Below are positions 36,022 through 46,365 of a stretch of DNA of 64,000 bases, in pieces. Origin of the DNA: Sulfuriferula nivalis (lineage in GTDB: Bacteria; Pseudomonadota; Gammaproteobacteria; Burkholderiales; Sulfuriferulaceae). The stretch spans positions 62,001 to 126,000 of the forward strand of contig NZ_AP021881.1 in the NCBI RefSeq assembly GCF_009937995.1, given 5' to 3'. Made by a program: the position numbers and the translations under genes. The notes below the pieces were generated by a model. That model had not been told where the DNA came from, searched no databases, and saw only the letters and a program-made list of their open reading frames with translations. Numbering within the stretch: the stretch's first letter is position 1; every line of letters starts with the position of its first letter.

Positions 36022-38388
36022 TCATTCAGGCCGCCAGCGTTTCAATAAAAGCGCATTGCTCACCACGCTGACACTGCTCATTGCCATGGCTGCACCGGCA
36101 ATGACGGGGTTCAGCATGCCTGCTGCCGCGAGGGGAATGCCGATGAGGTTGTAAACAAATGCCCAGAATAAATTTTGCCGTATCTTGTTATAAGTGCGGC
36201 GCGAAATATCCAGCGTGGCGGGGATGAGCATAGGGTCGCCGCGCATCAGTGTTACCCCCGCGGCATGCATGGCGACGTCGGTGCCTGTGGACATGGCGAT
36301 ACCGACGTCGGCTGCAGCAAGTGCGGGTGCGTCGTTGATGCCGTCACCGACCATGGCGACGATGGCTTTATTCTGTTTGAGCGCCAGCACCTGCGCGGCT
36401 TTGTCGACAGGCATCACTTCGGCGTGATATTCGTCTATGCCTAATGCCTGCGCGACGGCGGCTGCACTGGCGTGGTTGTCACCCGTGAGCATGACGCTGC
36501 GCACGCCCAAATCGCGCAATGCGCTTATTGCTGCGGCAGCGTTGGGTTTAATTTCGTCGCCAAATACCAGCATGCCCAGTAATTCGGATTTATCACCCTG
36601 CTGCCGTGCCAGCCATGAAATCGTGTGTCCTGCTGCGACATCGGTTGTGAGTAAAGCTGACAGGGTTGCCTCGTTAATCTGCAATTCCTGCATTAAGCGT
36701 GCATTGCCAAGATACAGCGTGGCGTCGTTGATTTGTGCGGATACGCCCAGTCCAGGCCGCGCAGTGGTGAGTGTAGTCGCTGTCGGCTGAATGCTGTGTT
36801 CCTTCGCCGTTTGCAGAACGGCACGTGCAAGTGGGTGCTCACTACCTTGCTGTACGCTGGCGGTCAGCTGCAATAATTCATCTGCGCTGATTTGATAGGG
36901 AATGTATGCTACCAGGCTGGGGCGACCTTGCGTGAGCGTGCCGGTTTTGTCGAAAGCGATGCAGGTTACGCTGTGTGCAATTTCCAGTGCTTCGGCATCT
37001 TTAATCAATATGCCGTAACGTGCTGCTACGCCTGTGCCTGCCATGATGGCGGTAGGCGTGGCTAAACCCAGCGCGCATGGGCAGGCAATGACCAGCACCG
37101 CGACGGCGTTTAATATCGCCACTTGCCAGTCACCACCGAGCAAGCCCCAGCCTAATAAGGTGATGAGTGCAATCACCAGCACCACGGGAACGAACACCGC
37201 ACTGACTTTATCGACCAGATGTTGTATCGGTGCTTTGGCGGCCTGGGCGGATTCGACCAGCTGGATAATGCGCGCCAGCAGGGTATCGTGGCCGATAGCG
37301 GTGGTGCGGATAACTAATACGCCATCGTAATTCACTGTGCCACCGATGACTTTATCGTCCAACGCTTTATGCACGGGCACGCTTTCGCCTGTCATCATGG
37401 ATTCATCAACCAGACTCTGCCCTTCTATGACTATCCCATCCACCGCAACACGCTCACCCGGGCGTGTGACGACGATGTCATCGATATGCACACTGGCTAA
37501 CGGGATTTCGCTATCCACGCCATCACGCCGCACCCGTGCAATGTCAGGACGCAGCGCAATCAGCGCACGGATAGCCGCAGCCGTCTCCCGCTTGGCACGA
37601 GATTCCAGCCATTTGCCGAGCAGTACCAAGGTGATGACCGCAGCAGACGCTTCAAAATATAAATGCTGATCTTGCCCCTGCGTGAGTAAATACAGTGACA
37701 AACCATAGGCTGCGGAGGTGCCGATAGCGACCAGCAAATCCATATTGCCCGCGCCGGCCTTGACTGCTTTCCAGCCCGCCCGATAAAAGCGTCCGCCCAG
37801 CCAGAACTGTACTGGTGTCGCCAGCAGCCATTGCAGCCAGCCGGGCAAGTTGAATTCGGCACCGAACAGCATCGCAAACATAGGCAGCGTTAGTGGTATC
37901 GTTAATATTGCTGCGAAAGCAACCGGCAGCCAGTCGGGTGTACGTGGTGCTGGTGCGGGTTCGTCGGTCAGCGCCGTTAATTCAAACCCTGCCGCTGTCA
38001 CGGCCGCTTGCAATTCGCCGAATATGACAGGTGTGAGGCTCACTACATGCGCGCGCTCAGTCGCCAGATTGACCGCAACTTCGGTCACGCCCTCCACCTT
38101 GCGCAGCGCCTTTTCCACTCGCGCCACACATGAGGCGCAGGTCATGCCTTTGATAGCGACATCCATGCTGAATTTGGCGACTTCGAAACCCGCAGCAACA
38201 ACACCAGCCTCAAGCGTAGCGATGGAAGTGCCTGCCTGAGTATGCAGCGTCGCCTGTTCGGTAGCCAGATTGACACTGCATTCCACCACCCCGTCGACTT
38301 TCCCCAGCGTCTTTTCCAGCCGGGCGACGCAGGAGGCGCAAGTCATGCCTTTGATGGCGAGCTGATGGGTGCTGTATTGTGGTTTCAT
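36022..38388 (-). CDS. copA: Copper-exporting P1B-type ATPase CopA
   Basis: 788 residues. Two N-terminal heavy-metal-associated domains (GMTCASC at Cys17/Cys20 and again near residue 85). The membrane metal site CPC is in [15 protein letters not shown]. The phosphorylation site is DKTGTLTQG, and GDGIND is in the hinge region. It pumps Cu(I) out of the cytoplasm. There is no CueR or CopZ gene beside it. Length and order match bacterial CopA. Confidence 0.97.
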   Translation of the reverse strand: MKPQYSTHQLAIKGMTCASCVARLEKTLGKVDGVVECSVNLATEQATLHTQAGTSIATLEAGVVAAGFEVAKFSMDVAIKGMTCASCVARVEKALRKVEGVTEVAVNLATERAHVVSLTPVIFGELQAAVTAAGFELTALTDEPAPAPRTPDWLPVAFAAILTIPLTLPMFAMLFGAEFNLPGWLQWLLATPVQFWLGGRFYRAGWKAVKAGAGNMDLLVAIGTSAAYGLSLYLLTQGQDQHLYFEASAAVITLVLLGKWLESRAKRETAAAIRALIALRPDIARVRRDGVDSEIPLASVHIDDIVVTRPGERVAVDGIVIEGQSLVDESMMTGESVPVHKALDDKVIGGTVNYDGVLVIRTTAIGHDTLLARIIQLVESAQAAKAPIQHLVDKVSAVFVPVVLVIALITLLGWGLLGGDWQVAILNAVAVLVIACPCALGLATPTAIMAGTGVAARYGILIKDAEALEIAHSVTCIAFDKTGTLTQGRPSLVAYIPYQISADELLQLTASVQQGSEHPLARAVLQTAKEHSIQPTATTLTTARPGLGVSAQINDATLYLGNARLMQELQINEATLSALLTTDVAAGHTISWLARQQGDKSELLGMLVFGDEIKPNAAAAISALRDLGVRSVMLTGDNHASAAAVAQALGIDEYHAEVMPVDKAAQVLALKQNKAIVAMVGDGINDAPALAAADVGIAMSTGTDVAMHAAGVTLMRGDPMLIPATLDISRRTYNKIRQNLFWAFVYNLIGIPLAAAGMLNPVIAGAAMAMSSVSVVSNALLLKRWRPE

Positions 38389-38461
38389 GATAGACCTGCT
38401 TATGGGTGTTTAACTGAGACAAGTACAGGAAGGAAAAATTCGTCCTGTGTCACCAGACGTA

Positions 38462-39238
38462 TTAATTATCTTGCTGTTCGTCATTCGAGGTGCATCCAAT
38501 CCGCATTTCTGCATCATTTGACGAACATTCCCCGTCTCGCATCATACGTCCAATAGAATTCTTTCCAGGCCCAACCCAGGCCTCTTTGTAATAAATCAAA
38601 TTCATACACGAGGTGTTGGAATACCGCCCAGATGTCGGCGCGTGAAGAATAAAGTGGTATTCGGGCTGAACAAAACTACCGTTGAGTTTCTGAATCCCCT
38701 CTGGCGTAATGGGCGACTGGCTGGTCAAGTCGTCTTCATTACCCTGTATCACTAAATTAATCCGGGTTAAGTCAGCCGGGAATTCAGATAACGGAATGCG
38801 TTGCCATGCATTACTGTCGTATTTAAAAAATACATAAGGCGGATTGGGTCTGCCCCATTTGTTATAAGAAAGACAAAGATTGGGCGAAGTCACCAGATAG
38901 GGTGTGCCGTTTTCTACGTGCAAAGCCAACAAATCAAAATTGGCATGCCCAATGGCCTCAGTCGCCTTGTCTTCCCAGCTGATGGTTTTGTCTGTGCCAG
39001 GCAAAGTAAAACTCAGGGATTGTTTCTTTATAGGCGGCGACTGGCCAATTTCGTGACGGCCGCCATAACTTTGTGATCGGCTAACCAGTATCGTACTGCC
39101 ATCATTTTGCAACGCCTCTTCCTTCCAGCTTGTGCCACCGAACCCGAATAATCCTGCATGGGCGTTCAGGCTTAACCCCACGGCCAACACCAGCCCGATT
39201 ATTTGGAATATCCCCAACCACGATTGTTTGTTATTCAT
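38462..39238 (-). CDS. Exported hypothetical protein, 258 residues
   Basis: A signal peptide (hydrophobic 12-25, ending NAHA) leads to a soluble domain with no motif that I recognise. Features include GLFGFGGTSWKEEAL after the cleavage site and paired cysteines late in the chain (NTSCMN, DGECSSN, RIGCTSN), suggesting disulfides and a periplasmic or secreted location. It stands alone between copA and a VIT-like gene. Confidence 0.65.
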   Translation of the reverse strand: MNNKQSWLGIFQIIGLVLAVGLSLNAHAGLFGFGGTSWKEEALQNDGSTILVSRSQSYGGRHEIGQSPPIKKQSLSFTLPGTDKTISWEDKATEAIGHANFDLLALHVENGTPYLVTSPNLCLSYNKWGRPNPPYVFFKYDSNAWQRIPLSEFPADLTRINLVIQGNEDDLTSQSPITPEGIQKLNGSFVQPEYHFILHAPTSGRYSNTSCMNLIYYKEAWVGPGKNSIGRMMRDGECSSNDAEMRIGCTSNDEQQDN

Positions 39239-39301
39239 CTTGCCCTCTTGATTATGTTTGTATGTTTTATTTATTGATGTGGACTTAGTCTAGTCATTGC
39301 A

Positions 39302-39769
39302 TCAGTTGATTACGCTACTTATCCAGTGCCCTATTATTTTACTTGCACTGATGACGGCTACGGCTACCAGCAGGTGTTTAATGATTTCCGGCAGCAGTTT
39401 TACCTTGCGCTCCCATGCCACCATGCTGGTGATGCTAGCCAGAAGCAGCATACCCCAGATGATGGATAATTGGTCTATATGTGTGAGCGGGAAGTATGCG
39501 ATCAGGGGGATAAAGCTGATGCACAGCAGTAATCGGGTGATGAAGTTGGTGATGGTGCCGATGAATGCGGATTTTTGATCTAGTTGCGCTGATTCCTGAA
39601 AGACGTGGATGCTGAGTGCGTCGGTGAGGTTGTCAGCAAACGCGGCGATTAGCAGTGCGCTGATGATAATGGGTTTGGTGGCGTCAGCAGAATGGAGGCC
39701 AGTAATCAATGCCATGCTGGTAACGACAGCGGCTGTTCCGCCATAACTTATGCGGCTGGTCTTGAACAT
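39302..39769 (-). CDS. Small membrane protein resembling the VIT/CCC1 family
   Basis: 155 residues with four to five hydrophobic helices. The segment IISALLIAAFADNLTDALSI recalls the first helices of VIT1/CCC1-type Fe2+/Mn2+ transporters, but the cytoplasmic Glu-rich metal-binding domain is missing, so it is a truncated or divergent member at best. Metal transport is a guess. No operon partner. Confidence 0.5.
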   Translation of the reverse strand: MFKTSRISYGGTAAVVTSMALITGLHSADATKPIIISALLIAAFADNLTDALSIHVFQESAQLDQKSAFIGTITNFITRLLLCISFIPLIAYFPLTHIDQLSIIWGMLLLASITSMVAWERKVKLLPEIIKHLLVAVAVISASKIIGHWISSVIN

Positions 39770-39840
39770 GGGTATGCCTCACGGAAATACAGAAGTTGAT
39801 TGTATCTGGTTGGGACGCGTTATGGTTGTAGATGACAGGA

Positions 39841-40323
39841 TTATGGAAATTCAGTCTCGGTACCCGCCCAGGTTGCATTGAGGTTAATCGCGTTCTCCGC
39901 AACTGACATGCCGCGTTCGGCGATGAAGCCTTTGCCTGCGGCAGTGAGTTTCAGGTGAAAGTTATCGGGAAACTCGGTGAGCATCCAGTGGATTTCGGAG
40001 GGATGGACGGGCATGTCGTTGCGCACCAGATGGCGTACCCAGAGCTGATTGTCGATGACTTTGACAATAAATGGTGTCGGAATATGGTGGGTGAGCAAGT
40101 GCTGATGCACGACCCATTCGATGGGCGTGGGGCGGCGTGAGGGTGGACGGCGGGCGTCAATGCGGAAATGACTGCCACCGCCCGCCTCTTTTACCAATTC
40201 ACCTACCCAGCCTATGGTTAATCCGGTGTGGACGATAATTGTGCGTCCTGCAAACCGACTTAAAAAGCGTTCGCGTAATACTGTGGGATTGGGGCGGAAT
40301 ACCGCTATAATCTTATTTATCAT
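39841..40323 (-). CDS. Hypothetical protein, 160 residues
   Basis: Not recognised. A soluble basic protein with a conserved-looking patch [20 protein letters not shown] and a later [20 protein letters not shown]. There is no signal peptide and no clear catalytic motif. Its ATG 40323 is only three bases from the earliest metX ATG on the other strand, so the two starts nearly coincide and their 5' regions overlap. It may belong to a family restricted to betaproteobacteria. Confidence 0.5.
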   Translation of the reverse strand: MINKIIAVFRPNPTVLRERFLSRFAGRTIIVHTGLTIGWVGELVKEAGGGSHFRIDARRPPSRRPTPIEWVVHQHLLTHHIPTPFIVKVIDNQLWVRHLVRNDMPVHPSEIHWMLTEFPDNFHLKLTAAGKGFIAERGMSVAENAINLNATWAGTETEFP

Positions 40324-40326
40324 TCA

Positions 40327-41478
40327 ATGTCTAGAATAACTATGCAGTCTGCATCATCAACTCAAAATATGGTCGTCGCCGCACAAACTGCGCATTTCGA
40401 CACCCCGCTGACGCTGAAAAGCGGCGCGGTGCTGGATAGCTACGACCTCGTTTATGAAACTTATGGCACGCTCAATGCGGATGCCAGTAATGCTATTTTG
40501 GTATGTCATGCTTTATCTGGCAACCATCATGTTGCTGGTGTGTATGAAGCAAGCGATAAAAAGCCGGGCTGGTGGGATAACATGGTGGGCGCGGGCAAGC
40601 CTATCGACACTGATCGCTTCTTTGTCATCGGCTTGAATAATCTGGGTGGTTGTCATGGTTCGACCGGACCTAAATCCATTAATCCTGCTACAGGTCATGC
40701 TTATGGCGCGGCTTTCCCACTGGTGACGGTGGAAGACTGGGTTGCCAGTCAGGCACGGCTGGCGGATAAGTTGGGCATACGCCAGTTTGCTGCGATTATG
40801 GGTGGCTCATTGGGTGGCATGCAGGTGTTGCACTGGAGTATTGCTTATCCCGAGCGTGTGCGGCATTGTCTGGTAATTGCGTCTGCACCCAAGTTGACGG
40901 CGCAAAATATTGCTTTTAATGATGTGGCACGGCAAGCGATTTTGACTGACCCTGATTTTCACGGTGGTGATTATTATCAGCATGACACTTATCCACGACG
41001 TGGCTTGCGGCTGGCGCGGATGCTGGGGCATATCACTTATCTGTCCGATGATGTGATGGGCAGTAAATTTGGGCGTATTTTGCGTCAGGGCGGGTTTAAT
41101 TATGGCTACGATGTGGACTTCGAGATTGAGTCCTACTTGCGCTATCAGGGCGATAAATTCGCCGACAGCTTTGATGCCAATACCTATTTGCTGATGACCA
41201 AGGCGCTGGACTACTTTGACCCTACGCACACTGCGCCTGAAGCGGGCTTGTCAGCAGCACTGGCGCCTGCGCAGGCGGCGTTTCTGGTGATTTCGTTTAC
41301 CACTGACTGGCGTTTCGCGCCGGAGCGTTCACGTGAGATAGTCAAGGCATTGCTGGATAACGGCCAGCAAGTAAGCTACGCCGAGATTGTTTCTAAGCAC
41401 GGCCATGATGCATTCCTGATGCCTGACGCACATTACCATGCCCTGGTGCGTGCCTATATGGAAAGGGTGAGCGGATGA
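40327..41478 (+). CDS. metX: Homoserine O-acyltransferase MetX
   Basis: 383 residues from ATG 40327; internal ATGs at 40342 and 40369 are also possible because no ribosome site is obvious. It activates homoserine for methionine synthesis. An alpha/beta-hydrolase with nucleophile Ser161 in [22 protein letters not shown], and the Asp/His of DWRFAPERS and HGHDAFL. Some bacterial MetX proteins are succinyl- rather than acetyl-specific, and the acyl donor is not settled here. It overlaps metW by four bases. Confidence 0.95.
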   Translation: MSRITMQSASSTQNMVVAAQTAHFDTPLTLKSGAVLDSYDLVYETYGTLNADASNAILVCHALSGNHHVAGVYEASDKKPGWWDNMVGAGKPIDTDRFFVIGLNNLGGCHGSTGPKSINPATGHAYGAAFPLVTVEDWVASQARLADKLGIRQFAAIMGGSLGGMQVLHWSIAYPERVRHCLVIASAPKLTAQNIAFNDVARQAILTDPDFHGGDYYQHDTYPRRGLRLARMLGHITYLSDDVMGSKFGRILRQGGFNYGYDVDFEIESYLRYQGDKFADSFDANTYLLMTKALDYFDPTHTAPEAGLSAALAPAQAAFLVISFTTDWRFAPERSREIVKALLDNGQQVSYAEIVSKHGHDAFLMPDAHYHALVRAYMERVSG

Positions 41479-42056
41479 TACGGCAAGATTTTAAAACCAT
41501 CGCTGACTGGGTACCTGTGCGCGCGAAAGTGCTGGATCTGGGTTGCGGTGATGGCAAGTTATTAAAGCATTTGCAAGACACTAAACAGGCGCATGCCTAT
41601 GGCGTGGAGCTGTCTGATGCCAATGTGCTGGCGTGCGTGCAAAATGGCGTGAATGTGATCCAGCGCGATCTGGAAGCAGGTCTGTCTGAGTTTGCGAACG
41701 ATAGTTTTGACTATGTGGTGCTGTCGCAAACCTTGCAGGCCATGCATCACACTGAGGCCATATTGCGCGAAATGCTGCGCGTGGCGCATGCGGGCATTGT
41801 CACTTTTCCCAATTTTGGCTACTGGAAAAACCGCCTGCAAGTCATCCGTGGTCACATGCCGGTATCTACGGATATTCCCTATCAATGGTATGACACGCCT
41901 AACGTGCACCTGTGTACGATGCATGACTTTGAGGCCTTGTGTGCCAAACTGGACATCCGTATCTGCGAACGGGTGGTGATGACGGCGGGCAAGCGAGTGC
42001 ATTTCATGCAAAACCTCGCTGGCAGTCTCGCCGTTTACCGGTTTGAACGCAACTAA
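41475..42056 (+). CDS. metW: Methionine biosynthesis protein MetW
   Basis: 193 residues. A SAM-dependent methyltransferase-like fold: [15 protein letters not shown] is motif I, followed by [13 protein letters not shown] and [11 protein letters not shown]. MetW is encoded next to metX in many beta- and gammaproteobacteria and is reported to be needed with MetX for acylhomoserine formation. It overlaps metX by four bases (ATGA), and the lipid-transport genes follow two bases later. Confidence 0.95.
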   Translation: MIRQDFKTIADWVPVRAKVLDLGCGDGKLLKHLQDTKQAHAYGVELSDANVLACVQNGVNVIQRDLEAGLSEFANDSFDYVVLSQTLQAMHHTEAILREMLRVAHAGIVTFPNFGYWKNRLQVIRGHMPVSTDIPYQWYDTPNVHLCTMHDFEALCAKLDIRICERVVMTAGKRVHFMQNLAGSLAVYRFERN

Positions 42057-42058
42057 TC

Positions 42059-43168
42059 ATGCTCCCCACGCTGCATGCTACCTCGACGGATAAGGCCATA
42101 CGCCTGGAAGTTGCAGGGGCGTGGCGTTTAAGTACATTCAATCAGCTGATACCACTGGACTCACCTGCTGCTATTTTGCCTGTCGAGGTAGATGGTAGTG
42201 CCATTACTTATTTAGATACCAGCGGTGCCTGGGCACTGTTGCGTGCGCTGCATGATGGTGGGCTGGCACCAGATACAGCCACATTTTCTGGATTCAGTAC
42301 TGAGCATCTGGCGATACTGGATTTGGTAAAACAGAATTTTGATGCCAGCTTGATCAGCAACCGTCACAGACAGCATTCTGCGTTAGCCGGTCTAGGTAAG
42401 TTAGCCACCACCGGCTGGCAACGCGCACATGGGCTGCTGGCATTTATCGGGGTGTTGAGCACAGAATTCATGCAGCTGCTCCGTTATCCCCAACGTTTTC
42501 GCACCAAAGAATTTACCAATCAAATCGAAGTGATACTGGTGTATGCCATTCCTTTGGCATTTGCCATGATGTTTCTGCTTGGCCTGGTGTTCAGTTATCT
42601 GTTGGGCATACAGGCCAAACAATATGGCGCAAATATCTTTGTGGTTGATGGCGCGGCATTAGCCGTGTGCCGTGAGCTTGCGCCAGTGATTGTGGCGATA
42701 CTGGTGGCGGGGCGTTCAGGGGCTGCGATTACGGCACAACTGGGCACGATGAAAGTGTATGAAGAAATTGATGCGATTAGTGTGCTCGGATTGTCACCCT
42801 ACGCTGTCTTGGTGATCCCCCGCATTCTTGCGCTGATCATCGCGCTGCCTTTGCTGGTATTTGTCGGTGATGTGGCGGGCTTGTTGGGGAGCATGCTGGT
42901 CGCGGCGCAACAGCTGGATATTACCCCTGCCAGTTTTATGAGTCGTCTGGATCAGGTGCTGGAAATAAAAACCGTATTGATAGGTTTGCTGAAAGCGCCA
43001 GTATTCGCGGCCTTTATCGGCGTGATTGCCTGCTATATGGGCTTTAATGTTGCCAGAGATGCACGCAGTATCGGCTTGAATACGACGGCGACGGTGGTGG
43101 AAAGCATCGTTTCAGTCATACTGTTAAATGCGATTTTCGCCATTTTATTAGTGAAGCTGGGTATTTGA
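42059..43168 (+). CDS. mlaE: Mla/MCE-type lipid ABC transporter permease with N-terminal STAS domain
   Basis: 369 residues. The N-terminal ~100 residues form a STAS-like domain (ITYLDTSGAWALLRALHDGG). The rest is the MlaE permease: FVVDGAALAVCRELAPVIVA, GRSGAAITAQLGTMKVYEEI and DAISVLGLSPYAVL are the family signature. In the E. coli Mla system the STAS protein MlaB is separate; here it is fused. Together with the next genes it would move phospholipids between the membranes. It is two bases after metW. Confidence 0.92.
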   Translation: MLPTLHATSTDKAIRLEVAGAWRLSTFNQLIPLDSPAAILPVEVDGSAITYLDTSGAWALLRALHDGGLAPDTATFSGFSTEHLAILDLVKQNFDASLISNRHRQHSALAGLGKLATTGWQRAHGLLAFIGVLSTEFMQLLRYPQRFRTKEFTNQIEVILVYAIPLAFAMMFLLGLVFSYLLGIQAKQYGANIFVVDGAALAVCRELAPVIVAILVAGRSGAAITAQLGTMKVYEEIDAISVLGLSPYAVLVIPRILALIIALPLLVFVGDVAGLLGSMLVAAQQLDITPASFMSRLDQVLEIKTVLIGLLKAPVFAAFIGVIACYMGFNVARDARSIGLNTTATVVESIVSVILLNAIFAILLVKLGI

Positions 43169-43169
43169 G

Positions 43170-43937
43170 ATGAGCGACGATACCCTTATCGCAGTTGAAA
43201 ATATTGTGACGCGATTCGGCGTTAATACCATACACGATGGTGTCAGTATGTCGGTGCGGCGTGGTGAAGTGGTTGCGTTGATCGGCGGTAGCGGTACTGG
43301 TAAGTCAGTGCTGTTGAAAGAAATGATAGGCTTGCTGCGGCCAACAGCTGGGCAGGTGCAATTGTTTGGTGAGTCGGTGTGGACGTCGAGTGAGGCTGAG
43401 TTACGCAGCCTGCGCCAGCGTTTTGGCGTGCTGTTTCAGGATGGCGCTCTGTTTTCGTCCATCAATGTCGCACGTAATGTGGCCACGCCATTGTTTGAGC
43501 ATACTGATCTGGCACAAGCCGATTGTTTGCAACTGGCGCAGCTTAAACTGGCACTAGCAGGATTGTCGCCTGATGCCGCAACGAAGATGCCAAATGAGTT
43601 ATCTGGCGGTATGCGCAAGCGCGTTGCGCTGGCACGGGCGCTGGCGCTGGATCCGGAACTGCTGTTTCTGGATGAGCCGACGTCGGGACTGGATCCTATT
43701 TCAGCGCGGGCTTTTGATCATTTAATACGTACACTGGCGGATAATCTAGGGTTAACGGTATTGCTGGTAACGCACGACCTGGATACTTTACTGAGCATCA
43801 TAGATCGGGTGATAGTGCTGTCTAACGGCAAGGTGCTGGGTTCGGGCACGGTCGCGGAAATTAAGCAAATTGATGATGATTGGCTGCAAGCGTATTTCGC
43901 AGCGCGTGCCAACACGGAGGATGGTAATGGAAAATGA
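43170..43937 (+). CDS. mlaF: Mla/MCE-type lipid ABC transporter ATPase
   Basis: 255 residues. Walker A GGSGTGKSV, signature LSGGMRKRVALARAL and Walker B LLFLDEPTSGLDP are all intact. The LSGGMRKR signature is characteristic of the MlaF/Mce ATPases. It starts one base after mlaE and overlaps the substrate-binding gene by eleven bases. Confidence 0.94.
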   Translation: MSDDTLIAVENIVTRFGVNTIHDGVSMSVRRGEVVALIGGSGTGKSVLLKEMIGLLRPTAGQVQLFGESVWTSSEAELRSLRQRFGVLFQDGALFSSINVARNVATPLFEHTDLAQADCLQLAQLKLALAGLSPDAATKMPNELSGGMRKRVALARALALDPELLFLDEPTSGLDPISARAFDHLIRTLADNLGLTVLLVTHDLDTLLSIIDRVIVLSNGKVLGSGTVAEIKQIDDDWLQAYFAARANTEDGNGK

Positions 43938-44871
43938 TGCGCGTTATACCTTAATCGGTAGCATAGTGCTGGCTATGGTGTTGTTGCTAGCCGCGAGTCT
44001 GGTGTGGCTGATGGGCGGCAGCGATAAACAGGATTATCAGCATTACAGCATTTATTTCCATGATCAGTCCATGGATGGGCTGGATGTGAATAGCGCGGTC
44101 AAATTGCGGGGGGTGAAAGTAGGTGAAGTAACTGATTATGGTTTTGTTGCTGGGACGAATGAAGCTGTACGTGTGAATATCAAGCTGCAAAGCAATACGC
44201 CTATTCATGTGGACAGTCTGGCATTCATCAAGCGTAATGTGGTTACAGGTATCGCTACGGTAGAAATCAGCAATCCCCATGCGGATACCGAATTGCTTAC
44301 TCTACGGCTGCCGGGTGAACGTTATCCGGTCATTGCTGAAGGTCGTTCAGATATAGATAAAGTCACCACAGATCTTTCCAAAATGGCAGAAAATGGCGCA
44401 CAGTTGCTGGATAAGGTTAATTTGCTGTTAAGTGTAGAAAACCGTGATGCAATGACCAGAACATTAAGTAATGTACAAGCGATAACGGGGCAATTGGCGG
44501 GTCACAAACATGCACTGGATGGCGCGATTAATGATTTTGCTGCGGCAGCGCAAGAAATGAAATTAACTGCACAAAACCTGAATCAGGTAAGTACGCATGC
44601 AGATATTGAATTACAAAATCTGAGTCATAAAGCCAGTCTTACGCTGGATCAGGCAACAACGGGAATGGCTGAGGTACAACAACAATCAGTGATTATTTCC
44701 AGGCAGTTACAGTTGCTGACTAATACCGCAAATTATCAAATCAAGCAGATAGGTCGAGATGTCCGTGATGGCAGTGATGCGATTACCGAGACCAGTCAGC
44801 GCTACGCAAATCCACGAGACCTGTTGTTTAATGCCGGCAAATCTGATGCCGCGCCAGGGGAAGAAAAATGA
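43927..44871 (+). CDS. mlaD: MCE-domain substrate-binding protein (MlaD family, long form)
   Basis: 314 residues from ATG 43927 (GGAGG six bases ahead, inside mlaF). One N-terminal membrane anchor (IGSIVLAMVLLLAASLVWLM) is followed by one MCE domain (YSIYFHDQSMDGLDVNSAVK then LRGVKVGEV). A long helical C-terminal part (about 150-300) is much longer than in E. coli MlaD and probably forms a coiled-coil conduit. It delivers lipids to or from the permease. It overlaps the next gene by four bases. Confidence 0.92.
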   Translation: MENDARYTLIGSIVLAMVLLLAASLVWLMGGSDKQDYQHYSIYFHDQSMDGLDVNSAVKLRGVKVGEVTDYGFVAGTNEAVRVNIKLQSNTPIHVDSLAFIKRNVVTGIATVEISNPHADTELLTLRLPGERYPVIAEGRSDIDKVTTDLSKMAENGAQLLDKVNLLLSVENRDAMTRTLSNVQAITGQLAGHKHALDGAINDFAAAAQEMKLTAQNLNQVSTHADIELQNLSHKASLTLDQATTGMAEVQQQSVIISRQLQLLTNTANYQIKQIGRDVRDGSDAITETSQRYANPRDLLFNAGKSDAAPGEEK

Positions 44872-45464
44872 AGTCATTGATATTGGTACTGATGTTGGCT
44901 GGGTGCGTCAATTTAGGTGGTGAAACCAGACCGAGTACGACTTATATTTTGCTGGATGCTCACAGTGCGTCTGCGGCAAGCGCGCAGCAGTCGCAGACCT
45001 TGATGGTTGCGCCGATACGGACCAGTAGCTTTGATGACAATGATAAGTTGGTCTTTGCGCGCACTGCGAATACGCGTGCAGTCTATCAATTGGCACGTTG
45101 GAGTGAGCGACCCAGCAGTCGATTGAATGAATTGCTGTTCAGTCGTTTAAGCAATAGTGGGGTTTATGCCAATATTGTGCCTGATGACAGTGATGTGATT
45201 GCCGATAGATTGCTCACGGCAGATTTGCTGAGCTTTTATCATGATGCCAGTACGCAACCGGGTCAGGTATACGTGCGTATGCGTTTCACCTTGTACGATA
45301 ATCAACAGCATATGCTGATTTCACAGCGGATATTTGAACAAACTGCAGCGGTGAAAACGTATGACGCAGCAGGTGCCGCGACTGCGTTTGATCAGGCTAC
45401 TACGGCGTTATTGGATGATGTCGTGAACTGGTTAGCGCAGCCCGCTGTTACGCATGGCCATTAA
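44868..45464 (+). CDS. ABC-type transport auxiliary lipoprotein (PqiC/LptE-like family)
   Basis: 198 residues. The lipobox LAGC falls at residues 10-13, so it is an outer- or inner-membrane lipoprotein. [12 protein letters not shown] then [15 protein letters not shown], the [20 protein letters not shown] patch and the late TFRTLYD-type strands fit the auxiliary lipoprotein family that accompanies MCE/Pqi systems. It ends the mla set. Its 3' end overlaps the convergent htpX pseudogene by about 33 bases. Confidence 0.85.
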   Translation: MKSLILVLMLAGCVNLGGETRPSTTYILLDAHSASAASAQQSQTLMVAPIRTSSFDDNDKLVFARTANTRAVYQLARWSERPSSRLNELLFSRLSNSGVYANIVPDDSDVIADRLLTADLLSFYHDASTQPGQVYVRMRFTLYDNQQHMLISQRIFEQTAAVKTYDAAGAATAFDQATTALLDDVVNWLAQPAVTHGH

Positions 45465-46295
45465 TCTGTCAACACGTTCAGCTGTGGCGGGGTGAGTACG
45501 AAACAGGCCTTGCACACCTTCACTACTGAGCGGGTTGATTATCATCATTTGCGCCGTTTCAGGATGCAGTACGGCTGTTTCCATGGGTGTGCCATGAGCA
45601 TAGGCTTCGATTTTTTGTAATGCCATAGCCAGTGCTTCCGGGTCACCTGATATCGCTGCACCGCCAGCATCGGCACCAAATTCCCGCGCACGAGAAATCG
45701 CCATTTGTATCAACATCGCAGCTATCGGTGCAAGCAGCATAATCAGGATTGCTACTACTGGGTGTACGTTACGCTCACCCTGGCTGTTACTGCCACCACC
45801 AAATAACATGCCAAATTGAGCAATAGCGGAAATCGCACCGGCTATGGTCGCTGATATGGTGGAAATGAGCGTATCACGGTTTTTTACATGGGTGAGCTCA
45901 TGTGCCATTACACCGCGTAATTCCCGTGGGCTGAGCATGCGGATAATGCCTGTGGTCGCTGCGACGGCAGCGTGTTCAGGATTGCGCCCTGTGGCAAAGG
46001 CATTGGGTTGAGCTTCGTCGATGATATAAACCGCTGGCATAGGCAGGCCAGCACGTTGAGCCAGTTCGGCTATCATGCCGTAAAACTCAGGCGCGGTAGA
46101 TGCATCCACAGGTTGCGCATTGTACATTTTCAAGACGGCCTAGTCGGAGAACCAGTAAGCATAGATATTCATTGCGCCTGCAAATGCCAGCGCGATTAAC
46201 ATGCCACTTTTGCCACCCAGCAACATGCCCACCGTCGCAAATAAAACGACGATGCCTGCCATTAAAACAGTGGTCTTGAACCAGTTATCTAACAT
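45432..46295 (-). pseudogene. htpX: Second htpX copy interrupted by an in-frame amber codon
   Basis: AGGAG lies 6 bases before ATG 46295. The frame gives MLDNWFKTTVLMAGIVVLF and further residues, with two membrane helices ending YAYWFSD at codon 51, then TAG at 46140-46142, then [12 protein letters not shown] and the whole protease domain with HELTH and EFGADAGG. In HtpX the codon at this place usually encodes Lys (FSDK), so a single A to T change could have made the stop. The downstream part could restart at TTG 46133 or ATG 46127 but would lack its membrane anchor. An intact htpX is at 32630-33508. Sequencing error is possible. Confidence 0.85.
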
Positions 46296-46319
46296 GTTTT
46301 CTCCTGTATGGAAGCGTTC

Positions 46320-46342
46320 CAGGGCAAAAACAGCATGCCCTG
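46320..46342. repeat. Inverted repeat downstream of fmt
   Basis: CAGGGCA (46320-46326) and TGCCCTG (46336-46342) form a 7-bp stem with a 9-base loop, between the fmt stop and the htpX start. There is no T-run, so any terminator role is weak. Confidence 0.4.
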
Positions 46343-46365
46343 AACTAGGTGCTTGAAACTGGTAA

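Noticed and set aside
39841-40323. Chorismate lyase (UbiC) for the 160-residue protein
   Set aside because: Length is similar, but the conserved UbiC arginine and glutamate contexts are not seen.
46140-46142. TAG in htpX as a recoded amino-acid codon
   Set aside because: Other genes in the window do not show in-frame TAG, and no special insertion machinery is seen; a mutation or error is simpler.
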